In this document: piece by piece, positions 50,027-61,847 of the stretch
Numbering within the stretch: the first letter of the stretch is position 1
Layout of the letters: each line of letters begins with the position of its first letter
Source of the DNA: Druceiella hillmani
Lineage: Eukaryota; Arthropoda; Insecta; Lepidoptera; Hepialidae
Direction: 5' to 3'
Length of the DNA: 64,000 nucleotides
NCBI GenBank assembly: GCA_039881145.1
Contig: JAYKKI010000037.1
Span: forward strand, 19,589,001-19,653,000
Made by a program: the position numbers and the translations under genes
Notes under the pieces: generated by a model
The model's input: the letters and a program-made list of their open reading frames with translations, nothing else
What the model was told of the DNA's origin: nothing
The model's database searches: none

Positions 50027-52020
50027 GTGTCTATCTATGAAAAGCTCAATTTTCTATATCCCACTCAAGTTGTCCTCAACAAATTGAGAGAGTTTTATAT
50101 AAATTTCAGAGGAGAAAACGACTTTTACGAGGGGTGCGCTTTGCTTTCCAATTTTTTTCATAATCATGGAGATAAGCTAATATATACGAACGACACAAAA
50201 CGTGAAATCAAAACCTACCCCAACTCTTCTATGCATGCCAAAACGTGTAGAATACCAGATATTCCGAAAGCGGTAGAAACAAATAGATTAAATACTAGAA
50301 CAGGGTGTAAAAAAGTCTTACCCATCTTTACGATCTTCACCAATTTGGGTGGTGACCAAGAAATTAGATGCTTCGGGGGAATGAAAATGGAAAGTTTCTA
50401 CTCACTGTCTTAAACGCAGTGATGAGAGCAAGATTTACCCATATCATAAATCGTGAAATCCTTGATCAGATGGCCAATAGCAAATATCTTTCCACCCTCG
50501 TTTTCTCGTCAAAATTTTGTCAAATTCCAGTTAACGAAAAAAAAGCAATATTAATTCGTAAGACAAATATTTGTCTTAATTTTTATTCATAGTGAATAAA
50601 AATTAAGTGATAGTGAATTTCTATAAAATTGACGTCATATATATTCAATATTTACAAACATTAGGATTCAAAAATTTCCACTCCATTTTTTAATGTTTAA
50701 TGAACATAGATTTATCTGAAATGCGCTATTTCGTATGTGTAAGAATATCGTTATGTATTGACATAACCCGAGATTTTACATCGATAAGTTGTCACATGTT
50801 TTTCAAAACGTAAGAGAATGTAATCTAAATTTCCAACCCAACAAGTGTGAATTACTGAGATACGAAGTCATGGATCCGAATCTTTAAAAGATTAAAACCA
50901 CTAAGGATTTTCCGATTCCAAGTCACTCTACATGAATGCATTTTTTCTGGATCTAATTTCTTATAAAAGAATATACATTTCTGATTTTTCGAGACTAAAC
51001 TTTAAACCTGATTTTTTCGAGACTAAACTTTAAACCTCACCCTCTGAAAAATGAAACCCAACGACTACAATAAAAACAACTAGTCTTCAACACACAGAAA
51101 CAGAAATTCACTTCAACTCTCACACTTAGTTACCCTAAGTGTACGAAACTATATATTACTTCTTACGACGTATCTAATTATGCCATTGTTGCCGTATTAC
51201 AAGGTTCAATTGGAAAAAAAACAGACATGTAGCATATGCATCGCACACATTAAATGAATGTAATTGTAACCTGAATGTGCATAGAAGGAAATTCTAGCAA
51301 TTTTATTGGCCTGTAAAACCTCCCGTTCTAATTAGCTGCACGCAAATTCCAAGTTATCACTGTACTCAAGTGGTTTTACAATCATAAGGAATCCAACAGC
51401 AAAATACAGCGTTGGCGCCTTAAATTCATTCCATTCTGAAAAATTAAATCTATCTTTGACTTGCCAGATATTTCATAACCTTCCCAAATTTATAAAACTA
51501 ATAACCTATCAACTCAGTCGAAAAATAATAGAGCTCCTGTGTAGACCAAAGCTACATCTGCAATCTTCTTGCAGCATATATCGTTTCATATTGTTGGCCT
51601 TTTACCAATATTTAGTGAAATCAAAGTGAAATTTATACTTACTATTCAAAATAAACTCATTAAATTTTCTGTCTTTTATCCGACACATGGTGTTTTATCA
51701 AAATATACAAGCGAATGTCTCATCGATTTTATTTCCCTATTCAATGTACGCCGATCTTTACTGCCCAAGTAACAAATTTCATGACAGATGTATTCAGAAA
51801 AACTTGTGACTTTTTTTAAATTAAGCAACTATGGTCATCACAATATCACCTCGGAACCAAAGTGCAGTCACTCTACGCTCAAGGTATATCTGAATTGTTT
51901 TGTTAATAAAAATTAAGATTCCTGGTTCCGTTATAAATAAATCTATGTTAGCATATGTTTCCGCTGTATACGCACCTATCATACATTTTATAACGCATTT
52001 TACACTTGATGTCAATATTT
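50027..52020 (+). pseudogene. Gypsy-type LTR retrotransposon pol relic (RT, RNase H, integrase)
   Basis: Across frames the plus strand shows the pol order of Ty3/Gypsy elements (17.6/297-like). First is the region before RT (GDKLIYTNDTKREIKTYP, about 50170-50220). RT follows: ILDQMANSKYLSTLVFSSKF at about 50460-50515, where the catalytic Asp of motif A is replaced (LVF where relatives have an LDL-type phrase). Then come LSHVFQNVRECNLNFQPNKC (about 50785-50850), KDFPIP near 50905, and RNase H remnants (SYDVSNYAIVAVLQGSIGKK, about 51160-51225). Integrase core pieces close the order: IVGLLPIFSE and KFILTIQNKLIKFSVFYPTH at about 51585-51690, TSECLIDFISLF, then VFRKTCDFF. A 27-bp tandem duplication at 50981-51035 and many stops show decay. 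No LTRs, gag or env were found; the YADD region is lost. Confidence 0.8.
50981..51035. repeat. Tandem duplication of about 27 bp inside the Gypsy relic
   Basis: The unit beginning CTGATTTTTCGAGACTAAAC occurs at 50981-51007 and again, with one added T, at 51008-51035. Confidence 0.85.
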
Positions 52021-52192
52021 GTATCTAATTGATTTTGCCTATTTATTCGTTTCTTCTGTTAAAAAGACTGTTAACATTACATTATGTCCATAATAGCAAT
52101 ATTTATTATGATTGCACTCAATATTTACAAATATGCGGGATAACGACTTTTTACGTGGAATTTGTACCACTTTTATCACTTGAAATTGTTCT

Positions 52193-52194
<2 letters not shown>

Positions 52195-52246
<52 letters not shown>

Positions 52247-52266
52247 GTGTGTGTGTATACATGTAT
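52195..52266. repeat. Compound (TA)n(TG)n microsatellite
   Basis: About 23 TA units run into about six TG units and a TATG-type fringe. The overlapping open frames are Tyr-Ile polymers and not genes. Confidence 0.95.
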
Positions 52267-55200
52267 GTATATAAAATCGATTTTACTCTAATGAAAAAGA
52301 ATACTACCACAATTTCTTTTTCGAACGACATTTTTTCTCATTCAAAAATTACTTTTAGTAACACTTCATTTGGAAAATGAGGTTTAACACTTTATAAAAA
52401 TAAGCACTGGATTTTATTGTTAATTTAAAAATTCATACATAATTTTAAATTACAAACCGATATACAAAATAAATCGTATCACTTAAAGATCCTTGTATTA
52501 CTGATATAGCATAAGGTAATAAACAAATTTGCAGGATTTTGAAAAAAGTAGTTTTGAAATTCTTACCGAATTTTAAGTTTTCCAAAACTATATTTTTTCG
52601 GAATTTTAGGTAGGATAATTCTAAGAAAGTGAATATATCAACAAAAATTATCCTCTGCATTTCCTCTCCTATCTCCAAAAATACAGAAATTAAAATAAAA
52701 AAAAGGTTTACCAAAACTTAATTTACACCTGACGAGAAAACTAGTGCCAATTCAGAATCGAATATATTTTTACAAATTGATAATAGTTTTATAATTGTCA
52801 TAGAGGTATATCTATGCAATCAATAATATTGTAATTTCAGTGATGTCATACAGTCCGTCACCCGAAAATTGTGATTCCAATAATGTCTTACAGTTTGTTC
52901 AATTATATAGAATTTAGTTAGAGTTTTAAAAATGTTCAGTTCATCCAAACAACCGTAAAACGTCCATACTACGCCAGAGCAAAAAAATCATAACGTGAAA
53001 TGACGCATTTCCTTCATTTCTGTTTTAGTTTGCCTTTTTCGTTTCATTGTCATTGTTTATAAATTTTTAATAGTGTTTATTTAACTTCATTTGTATGTCA
53101 GTTGCTTTACTACTTAATCCTTAAAGCAAAATGAGTTCATACCGAAAACATTGTAACATTAGGATGCATAAAAATATAAAAAACTAAAGCATAGACTAGA
53201 GTAAAACAAGGATGGGAGCCGAAGTTGGCTAACATTTCTTCAATATTCACAAAAACAAATAAGAAGAAATGATAACCCAAAAAAATACTTTCAGAGAAGG
53301 CAAGACCTGAGAGTAAATAAAAAATTGAAAATAAGACTTTAAAAGTGACTAGATCGCATCAATACCGAATCTGTTACAAACAAATGTCAGTTTGAAAGGC
53401 AATGTGTTTTGAATAACAGTAAAAGGGGCTAAATTATAAAAACACTAGGAGACTTTTACTTATAAATGAAAATACTTGGCTAACATTTCCCCAAATAAAA
53501 TAACTTAGTTTATACAGTGCAAGATAACGCATATCAGGTAAAAGTAACGTAGACATCAGAGCAAAGAAATATCCATTTATACAATGAAAAATATTGATGT
53601 GGGTAAGTTTAAATACAAAAAGAACTTGGCGTATGTTTAAATAGTGCACAACAACACATGTTGCGAGTGCGAGCAGCCAGAGACCATAAAAATACGACAT
53701 AAGACATTTATATGATGATTTTGTATCCTGTCAAGGAAAAAACATCGTTATAATATTGTGACAAGGAATAAGTCTTGATCCACTGAATTCATGAACAAAT
53801 CAATTTCATACAGGTATTCATAAAGCTTATAGAAAGGATGAAGAAGTAAATAATTTATGATATTCTGAGAGTTTTACTTTCCAAAAATACTCTAGTTTTC
53901 TACATCCATGTAAGAAGATTAGAAAAATTTATGAGTTTTTTTCGGAAGCCAATTTCCACTTATTATTTTGTAATTAACAAACTTAAAGTTAAACGAGTAA
54001 AAGTTTAGAAATGGCGAAATATAATAAAAAACTTAGTCACACATAAGCTACATCAACACATTCGAATCTTTTAATTTTGAATATTTCACTAGAAAAATTT
54101 CAAATAAATCTCCGTAACGCCCTTTTTAAAAACTAATGTGACCCACGATTTTTTTTTCTAATGTGATAATTAACCGTTTAAAACTTTTCCGAATATTGTT
54201 GCTAATTATTTTGTCCTTAAATAATTAAGGAAATTATTTGAGAAACAATCATAATTGAACAAAAAAAATAATTTGTAACAAAAACACAATACCTCCCTAT
54301 GAAAAAAGACTAAGCATATCCAGTTTTATATTCTAATAATAAAGAAATATATATTATAGCAATAATTAAAAGTAAATTATATGGATACAAAGAAAAAATG
54401 AGAAATTAAAAAGGGAATAACTTTTCAATGTGAAATAGGCTTACGTTAATATGCGATAATACTTATAAAATTAATTCACATTTAATACGATATTAAATGA
54501 AGGTTTTCTTTCTAAATTAAAACTAAATATTAGAAATAAAACTGTTAAGTATGGTTAGAACTATGAACATAAGGGCTTTGTGAGCATTTAGCAAATATTT
54601 AAGGGTGCAGAGTGTTTTCATTAAACGCAGAAAATATTAATATTATTTTTCGCCGTGTAAATATATTATATTATCTAGTATGTTCTTAACAGTTTTAAAA
54701 AGTTTGTCAATTTCCCAAAAACTATTATTTTTAGCTAAACTATATACAAACTGCTAAGAACCTTCGAAAATGGGACGATACATTTTTTGTTGACTTTTCA
54801 GCAATATTATCCACATTTTCAATAAGAAACTTAAAAAATTGTTTCGAAATCCCTTTAAAATTTTGGTTTAATATTCTTTATATAACACTGGGCAGACCTG
54901 ATCAAGACGCAGTGGTCTTAATTTCTGAATTCTGAAGTAGAGTAAAATTTATTGCGGGAGATTATTAAATCTAAAGTAGAATATGTCAATCACTATAAGA
55001 ATTATGTCAATCAATTAAATTTAACTAGATAGGAAATGACCTAGATATACGTTAATATTTTCTGAAAGAAGTAATACAGAAAATATACACAGATAAAAGC
55101 TTTTTTTATTTGCTGTTTTTATCAAATGCAAAATCAACCTCAGTGTTTTATATTGAAGTACAAAGATTGTGTGCATTTATTGATAGTGGATTGTTAAAAG

Positions 55201-56839
55201 AAAATTACAATTAATTTCCGAAACAGCCCGTTTAATTAACACGAAGAATTATTTTCAACCTATTTTTCTTGCCACTAACAAAATAAATAAACTTGTAAGT
55301 CATATTGACAACTATCTGACTTTCATGCATCACATTCGTCATAACTATTCGTTGTTTTAATTGACGCGTAATATTTTTATATTTTGCATGTATTCTTTCT
55401 TTAAAATTCTAATTTATGAAATGTATATTATGAATATTTCTATATGAATATTTACTCGTTTCAAAATTTTTTCCATAGATTATTCACATTTAGATTTTTC
55501 CCTGTCTCAAGTTTTCTTGTTTTTAAAATATTATTTCATATAAACTACAGTCTTTTTGAATAAATACCATCCTAAGGGTTTTAAATTAGTCTCCACAAGA
55601 AATTCTAAGAAAAGTGAGAATGAGAGATAGTAAAAAGTTATTTATTTCAAAACCACTTATACCTTTAAAACGTTCCCCTTTGATACAAATTTTGAGTTTT
55701 GAGAGTACTAAAAAATAAGCCACACGTTTTTTCAGCGTATGGAATAACAAGGTCCGCCGTGACTTATGCCAAATAGCAGGTTCATTTAAAACTTCAAAAT
55801 AAAATTTAAATCCAAGATAGTTCTACTAATAATCATCAGTTTAAATAGAAATGTATTATACAAATACTATGTGATACAAACTGACAGGAAATTGAATATC
55901 CGTTTTACTCTTATTTTGATTTTAACAGAGACAAAAGTGACTGACAGCCGGATCCTTCCCGGATTAATTTTCCTGTTTTAATATATATTATAAACTGCAC
56001 CGTTTTGCCGTATCTGTAATTTAAATAAAACGAAACAGTAATGTAAAAAGAGTGGGCAAGGAAAACAAATAAAGTATAGAGTGCGGGCGCTAACGATCTC
56101 AGTTATAATTGCGTAATGTGACTGGTCCGTTAATGAAGGCGGAACCTTAGGGTGTAGTTGTGAACATCTGAACAGTCATTACTTTGTTTAATCACACAAA
56201 AGTAACGGATCAAGTTTCGAATATGTGAACTTTAAAGATATGTTTCTAACATTATGTCGTTCCATAAAACTCCTTCGGGAAAAATAACTTTATATACTTG
56301 TTAATCTTTGAAAAACATTACCAACGGATAAATAATTGTTAATATTTATTATATATTTATATCAAGTTGATCAAAGGATATTTATGTCTTCATACGTATG
56401 CATACATGCTCTGTGTACGTGTGCATGCGTGTATTTGTGATGTCATCGGCGAAACCAAAAAAAACGATATAGCTAATTGTTGTTCTGTTTTACCCTAAAT
56501 AAACAATTTTGGTTGCTCTTGAATTATATAAAAATGTTCAAATATTCCAAAATATGTATACACTGCCCACAGCTCTCTCCGAGTGGAAATTTTGATATTG
56601 AAACTTCTGTGAGCCCCAGCTATCTTACCTATTTATAGTACCCCAAGACACTCATCATAAATATTAACATAGTTTTATTCTTCATCTTAGATTAAAAAAA
56701 AAACTTTCTAGAATAAACCACTTACACACTAGCAAAATCGGCATCAAAATCAATCCAACAAATGTCAAATTATAATCGAAGAGACAAAAATACAGACAGA
56801 CGTTTGGTCAGATATTAATAAGTTTAAAATCTTATTTTA

Positions 56840-56897
<58 letters not shown>

Positions 56898-57960
56898 TGT
56901 TCTAGAAAAGTTTGTCGTCTTTCATTTTTATTCTATAAATAACTATTTTATTTTTACCTTATGTTATCAAATTGGTGTAGAAAGCAAATAATAAATTTAC
57001 ATTTTAATGAACAAATTTGCTAGTATCACAAAGTATTTCTCGTGATATCACAAAATTAAATTTGTTCTAGGAAATCGCAATAACATTTTAGGTCGGTTAT
57101 AAAACCGGCATAAAATCTTATAATGATTTTCTTAGGATAAATATAATTTTGTTATTCATGAACCTAACTTCTATCTTTAATCTAACTTTACCTAACAATT
57201 CGAAATATATTTGTCGCTACTTAGTATTACCCGTCGTATGAATTATTATTGTACTTTGAAATACTTATTAGAAAGATTTAGCCCATGTGCTCTGTAAAGA
57301 TATTTAGTTAAAAAAAAAGTTAAGCTGACAATTAATAAATTTGAGAAGAAATGAAACCCATAAATATATATATTTCTAACTGTAGTTATTATCGTTATAA
57401 AAATTTATTATTGATATCAATTAAAAAAATATATATATATCGCAGCATTTACTTGTAAAGCAGTTGTAATGATATATGTATTCCTGTAATTTATTAATGT
57501 CTCCTTTAGTACATTAAGGGATAATATTTAGGACTTTCTATAATATTTAGGCAACGTAGCAGCTATGGATTAAAAACCTAACTACTTTTATATGATTAAT
57601 ATACTTATGTGTATTATTCCTCTCAAAATGATTTATAAATAAATTTTAATTTCTTTGAATTTTCTTCATAAAACTGTCGATGCTATTTCATTTCGTATTG
57701 AAGGGATCATAAAAGTAAAATGGAAGGAATATACATTGTTATAACTGTTCATACAATACATCTTAAAGTAAAAGTAAGAGCAGATTTATAATAATAACAA
57801 CTTATGAGATAGTGCTTTCTTACTTATTGCTCATATTTTCTGCAATATTATGTAATTGTTCTTAATAAAACAAAGTAATTCATGACCAAAGTAATTTCTA
57901 AATTCATTTAAAATCGTCATTGCATATGACATTGACCATAAGTAATGGGTATGATTCTGG
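52267..57960. other. AT-rich non-coding stretch
   Basis: A (TA)n tract lies at 56847-56895. A minus-strand open frame (53700-53434) starts with MSYFYGLWLLALATCVVVHY, which looks like a signal peptide and sits in slightly less AT-rich DNA; it then degenerates, has no donor site I trust, and I do not call it a gene. The segment 55925-56165 is less AT-rich and of mixed sequence, possibly conserved non-coding. Nothing else is recognised. Confidence 0.4.
56847..56895. repeat. (TA)n microsatellite
   Basis: About 24 TA dinucleotides without interruption. Confidence 0.95.
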
Positions 57961-58143
57961 TCATTAAATATTATAAAAGTAAGTGCACAATGTGCGTTTC
58001 GCTAAACTCAGAAACGATCACGGGAGTGTGGGTATTCCGGTACGACCAAGGAAGTTATTTGGTATGATTGCCCTCTATCTCCCATCCATGAAGAAGGTTC
58101 CCGTTTTTACCTAAGTGGCATGTCTAAGGGCAGTAAGTTTCGC

Positions 58144-58341
58144 CTTCTAGAAATTTCTAGAACAGTCCAGAACATTCAGGAGTATTCGAAAGCATCCAAC
58201 AACATTCTAGAACATCCTGGAAAATTCTAGAATGTTGTAGAATGTTTTGGAGTATCCCGGAATAGCCCAGATCATCGTGATATATTCCAGAATACTCTCG
58301 AATGTTGTGGAATATTCTGGAATATTGCGGACCATTCGAAG
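58144..58341 (+). promoter_or_regulatory. Tandem heat-shock-element array, 10-bp period, about 19-20 units
   Basis: Read in blocks of ten the sequence keeps register for about 195 bp: CTAGAACATT, CTAGAACATC, CTGGAAAATT, CTAGAATGTT, GTAGAATGTT, CCGGAATAGC, GTGGAATATT, CTGGAATATT and so on. Each block has GAA near its centre and most end in a TTC (or diverged TTN) across the junction, so GAA and TTC pentamers alternate continuously, which is the heat-shock-factor site nGAAnnTTCn. The first 19 bp (TTCTAGAAATTTCTAGAAC) make four perfect pentamers. Ordinary heat-shock promoters have a few short clusters; this array is far longer. It ends about 35 bp before a TATA box. The minus-strand open frame over it (58157-58471) reflects the periodicity and is not a gene. 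Confidence 0.75.
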
Positions 58342-58374
58342 CTTTTTTTGTACTAGTATACCTTTTGGTAGGGG

Positions 58375-58412
58375 TATATAAAGCAAGATCCGTCCTGTGT
58401 TCGAACATCAGT
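58375..58412 (+). promoter_or_regulatory. Core promoter: TATA box and arthropod initiator
   Basis: TATATAAA at 58375-58382 is followed 33-35 bp later by TCAGT at 58408-58412, the arthropod initiator with A58410 as likely start. The transcript leader (58410-58577) is A-rich and contains GTGAAGTGCAGTGAGTGAAT, similar in style to insect hsp70 leaders. Together with the upstream array this is the layout of a heat-shock gene promoter. Confidence 0.6.
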
Positions 58413-58577
58413 TTCTTATTCGTGAAGTGCAGTGAGTGAATAAAAACAAACGGTGAAGTGTCAGTAATCAAAATGATATAGTGACTGAATATAAATCGAA
58501 AATACAGTGTGAAATTTGTTTATAGCGAACTTAGTGTATTTTTTAATAAAAAGTTCATTTAATTTATATTTTATACA

Positions 58578-61500
58578 ATGGCCAAATATAAAAGAGAAGG
58601 AGATCTTGCCAGTTCCGAAGCAAAACGGCGAATACAAAAAGAGGAGCTTACATACCCAACGAACGAGAACGAGGACCATAGAAGAAAGCGAGAAACCGAA
58701 GAAAAACGAAATGAACGAATTGAAAAAACAAAAATTGCAACTCAATCTTATAATAAAAGACTGCAAACGCAAACCACATATAAATATAACACGCTACAAG
58801 AAGCGCAGATGAGGAAAAGTAAATAGTACAACTTAATAAATTAATCAATCCACTACGACCCGACGAAAGAATATAATAAACACAAACACATCGTAAAGAA
58901 AAGTCGATAACACTTGCCAATTTTGCAATGCGCAAAAATTCAGTACAGAAACAATAGGAATCGGTTGCATGAATGGAAAAATTCGAATACCACTACTAAG
59001 AAGTACCTCCGATGCAATTTCTATATTACCTGACCGGGAAAACTCTAGGATCAAAACACTTTCTTCAGAATATAAAAGCGTATAATGCCTGCTGCCAAAT
59101 GGCTTTTTTCGCTGTTACTTCGATCAATATTGACAGAGATGAAATCGATTATGTTTTTTTATGCAAGGATAAATCTGTCTCAAAATGGAATCATTACTAC
59201 CACTACCCGACGAAGACTACAAATTTCTGAAATAAAAATTGATCAACTATGCACAAATATCAGCAGATTGAAATAATCCAAGATGTACAGAGGATCTTAC
59301 ACAAATACAATCAGATTATTGGTATATTCAGAACAGCATTAAACCGAATGATTTCTGATGACTATATAGTTATAATTCGTGCTGATAAGAGATCACGGGG
59401 AGAAAACCAACCTTTATTTAATGCACCTTAGATAGACGAAGTTGCTGTCATAATTGTGGACAATAAAAACACAAGCTGTGACAAAATTGTACAACAAAGA
59501 AGAGACTACAACGCATTACAGAGACACATCATTCATAAGATACCCTCCAATATCCATTAATATTTCTGCACGGAGACGGGGGACATTATTTTAATGTTCA
59601 ATAAATCCAACCTGAAACAGACGGGGAAAGGAAAAAAAATTAACTTCCAAAGAGTTCTATTCTTAATTATCATAGACAATAAAACATACAATCACATTCT
59701 CAACCGTTAGATGCTGGATATACATAATCGAATGGCAAAAACGAGGAGTACCTCACTCACACAATCTCATGTGGGTTCACGAGAGAATTCATTCCATGGA
59801 TATCGACAAAATTATTATATTCCAATGCACGAAAAGATCCGAAGCTCTACAACATACTTGTGAAAAATATAATTCCGTGAATTTCATGTGGACCATTAAT
59901 CGCCAATTCGTCATGTATGAGTAATGTAAAATGTACAAAAATCTACTTAGAACCATACTTGGATGACACACAAACCGGAGATGATGGCTATTCCAAATAC
60001 AGAAAACGTTCACTCAAAAAAGGTTGCTTTACAGCAAAAATACGAATACGAGGCAGATACGAACCGGAAATAGATAATCAATGGGTAGTAATATATAACC
60101 CACTACTTTCCAAAATGTTCCAAGTACACACTAACGTAGAATACTGCAATTCAGTGAAATCCATTAAATATGTCTGTAAGTATGCGAACAAAACATGTGA
60201 TATTATTTTAAATTATCAAAGACAGGGAAAAATAAAACAGAAACGACGAGATCCTCATGTACCAAATTGGGAGATACATCAGCAGTAACGAAGCAGTGTG
60301 GCGGATTTTTGGTTTTCCTATACATGAACACGAACTATGTAACATATAACCGTGAATTTGGAAAATGAACAGAGAATTTACTTCATAAGAGCCTGCTAGA
60401 AACATTTTTCAACTTCGCCAAACGGACTCATTCACGAAAACATTACTACTTGTCGATATCCCTATCTATTATACGTGGAATACAAGAAAAACCTTTCAAT
60501 GACAAAAAAAAAGGAATTCCAGTACAGGATCATCCACGCAATATTAAAATTAACACACTAGATGTTTCTATCTCCAGATGTTGCTACACGAAATACGGGA
60601 AGCGACAAGTTTCACAGATTTCAAGACTGTTGACAGTTACCTATTTTAGTTACCTATACAAGAAGCCTCACTTAGCCTCAGGTGAACAAATCGAGACTTA
60701 TTCGCCATAATATTAACAACATGTAACCCATCAAATTCAAAACAATTATGGGGCTCCTACAAAGAGAGTATGAGTGATGACATACTATACTAAATCTGAC
60801 AAGTTTATCCAGAATCGGCCATCGAACTCAACCACGACATCTTCAATGAAAGAACTCATTCCCCTAGAAGATAAATATTTAGCAATAAAAAAACCGACCT
60901 TAGTACAACTTGGGATGCGTGCACCACCATAAGGTACCTTCAGTGGGCTAAACGTCGAAATTACAAGAAAAAAAAACTAAAATACCAACGAACTACTGCA
61001 ATACATTGCTCATAACAACTCACTCTTCAATGACAATAAACTCAAGTCACTTCCAGCTATTTCCAAATCAACATCGGGAGACAAAATCAATGCACACTTA
61101 AAAAAATCACATCTCTGGCCACACATATAAATACTGCGACAAACAGAGGGGGTTAGTCTATAAAAGGAGTAAACAATAGCACATTTTGCTCAAAAACTTT
61201 TACAACCAGGAGAAGGTACATATCCTAATGACCAGACGACCGGCCTCGTTGACATCTATAATGATTTCTGCGACGAGCCACTACTGATAACGAACTTAGA
61301 CCAAATTTATTCAAATATTGTTTACTATACTAATCTAGAGTGGCCAATTCAAAGCGCAATTTTGTTATTATTGTCGACGATATCAAATTTAATATACAAA
61401 AACAAAAGTGTCAACTTCAGTATATACTTTTTAAACTTTTTGCAAGTACCAGGAATGCCATTAGACTGCCTTTGTCTGAAAATTGCATCTCCGATCATAC

Positions 61501-61847
61501 TACTCAAAAATCTCAACTCATCAAAACTATGTAAAGGAACAAGGATGATCGAGCTATCAAATAACATCATTGAAGCCGAACTTATGACAGAAAAGGGCAG
61601 TATTTATCCCCAGATTACCACTGATTTCCACTGAACTGCCATTGCAATTTAAAAGACTGCAATTTCCAATCAAATTAACAAAGCGCAAGAACAAACTTTA
61701 AAACATTGCGGCATTAACCTCAAAGAATCATGCTTTTCTCACGGTCAATTATACGAAGCTCGGTCTAGAGTAGGAAATTCGACAAATTTGTACATATATA
61801 CCCCGGATAATAAAATGAAAAACGGTATTTACAAACCAGTACTGTAA
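58578..61847 (+). pseudogene. Helitron Rep/helicase relic
   Basis: The ATG at 58578 opens an 82-codon frame (MAKYKREGDLASSEAKRRIQ, then charged sequence) like Helitron N-termini, and stops at 58826. Across frames follow AVIIVDNKNTSCDKIV and QQRRDYNALQRHI (about 59450-59530) and the Rep HUH site VPHSHNLMW (59748-59774; both His kept). An open 123-codon piece at 59917-60288 contains DDTQTGDDGYSKYRKR and the two-tyrosine motif IKYVCKYANK (Tyr codons at 60169 and 60181). Then come LFAIILTTC and LEDKYLAIKK before the helicase. After NNSLFNDNKLKSLPAI (about 61060) the Walker A and B region is deleted; sequence resumes at SHLWPHI (about 61110), QTTGLVDIYNDFCDEPLL (about 61238) and LKIASPIILLKNLNSSKLCK (about 61477). 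It ends in CFSHGQLYEARSRVGNSTNL, YIYTPDNK and a stop at 61845-61847. Frameshifts and stops are scattered throughout. It is nuclease-like in residues but dead. Confidence 0.88.

Noticed and set aside
58157..58471. Minus-strand frame of 104 codons with a repeated peptide pattern
   Set aside because: It lies over the 10-bp heat-shock-element array and reflects that periodicity; no protein family fits.
58461..58935. Overlapping frames around the Helitron start (58461-58772 and 58648-58935 minus; 58516-58812 plus)
   Set aside because: These are shadows of the Helitron N-terminal frame at 58578-58826, which alone has the family-like charged sequence.
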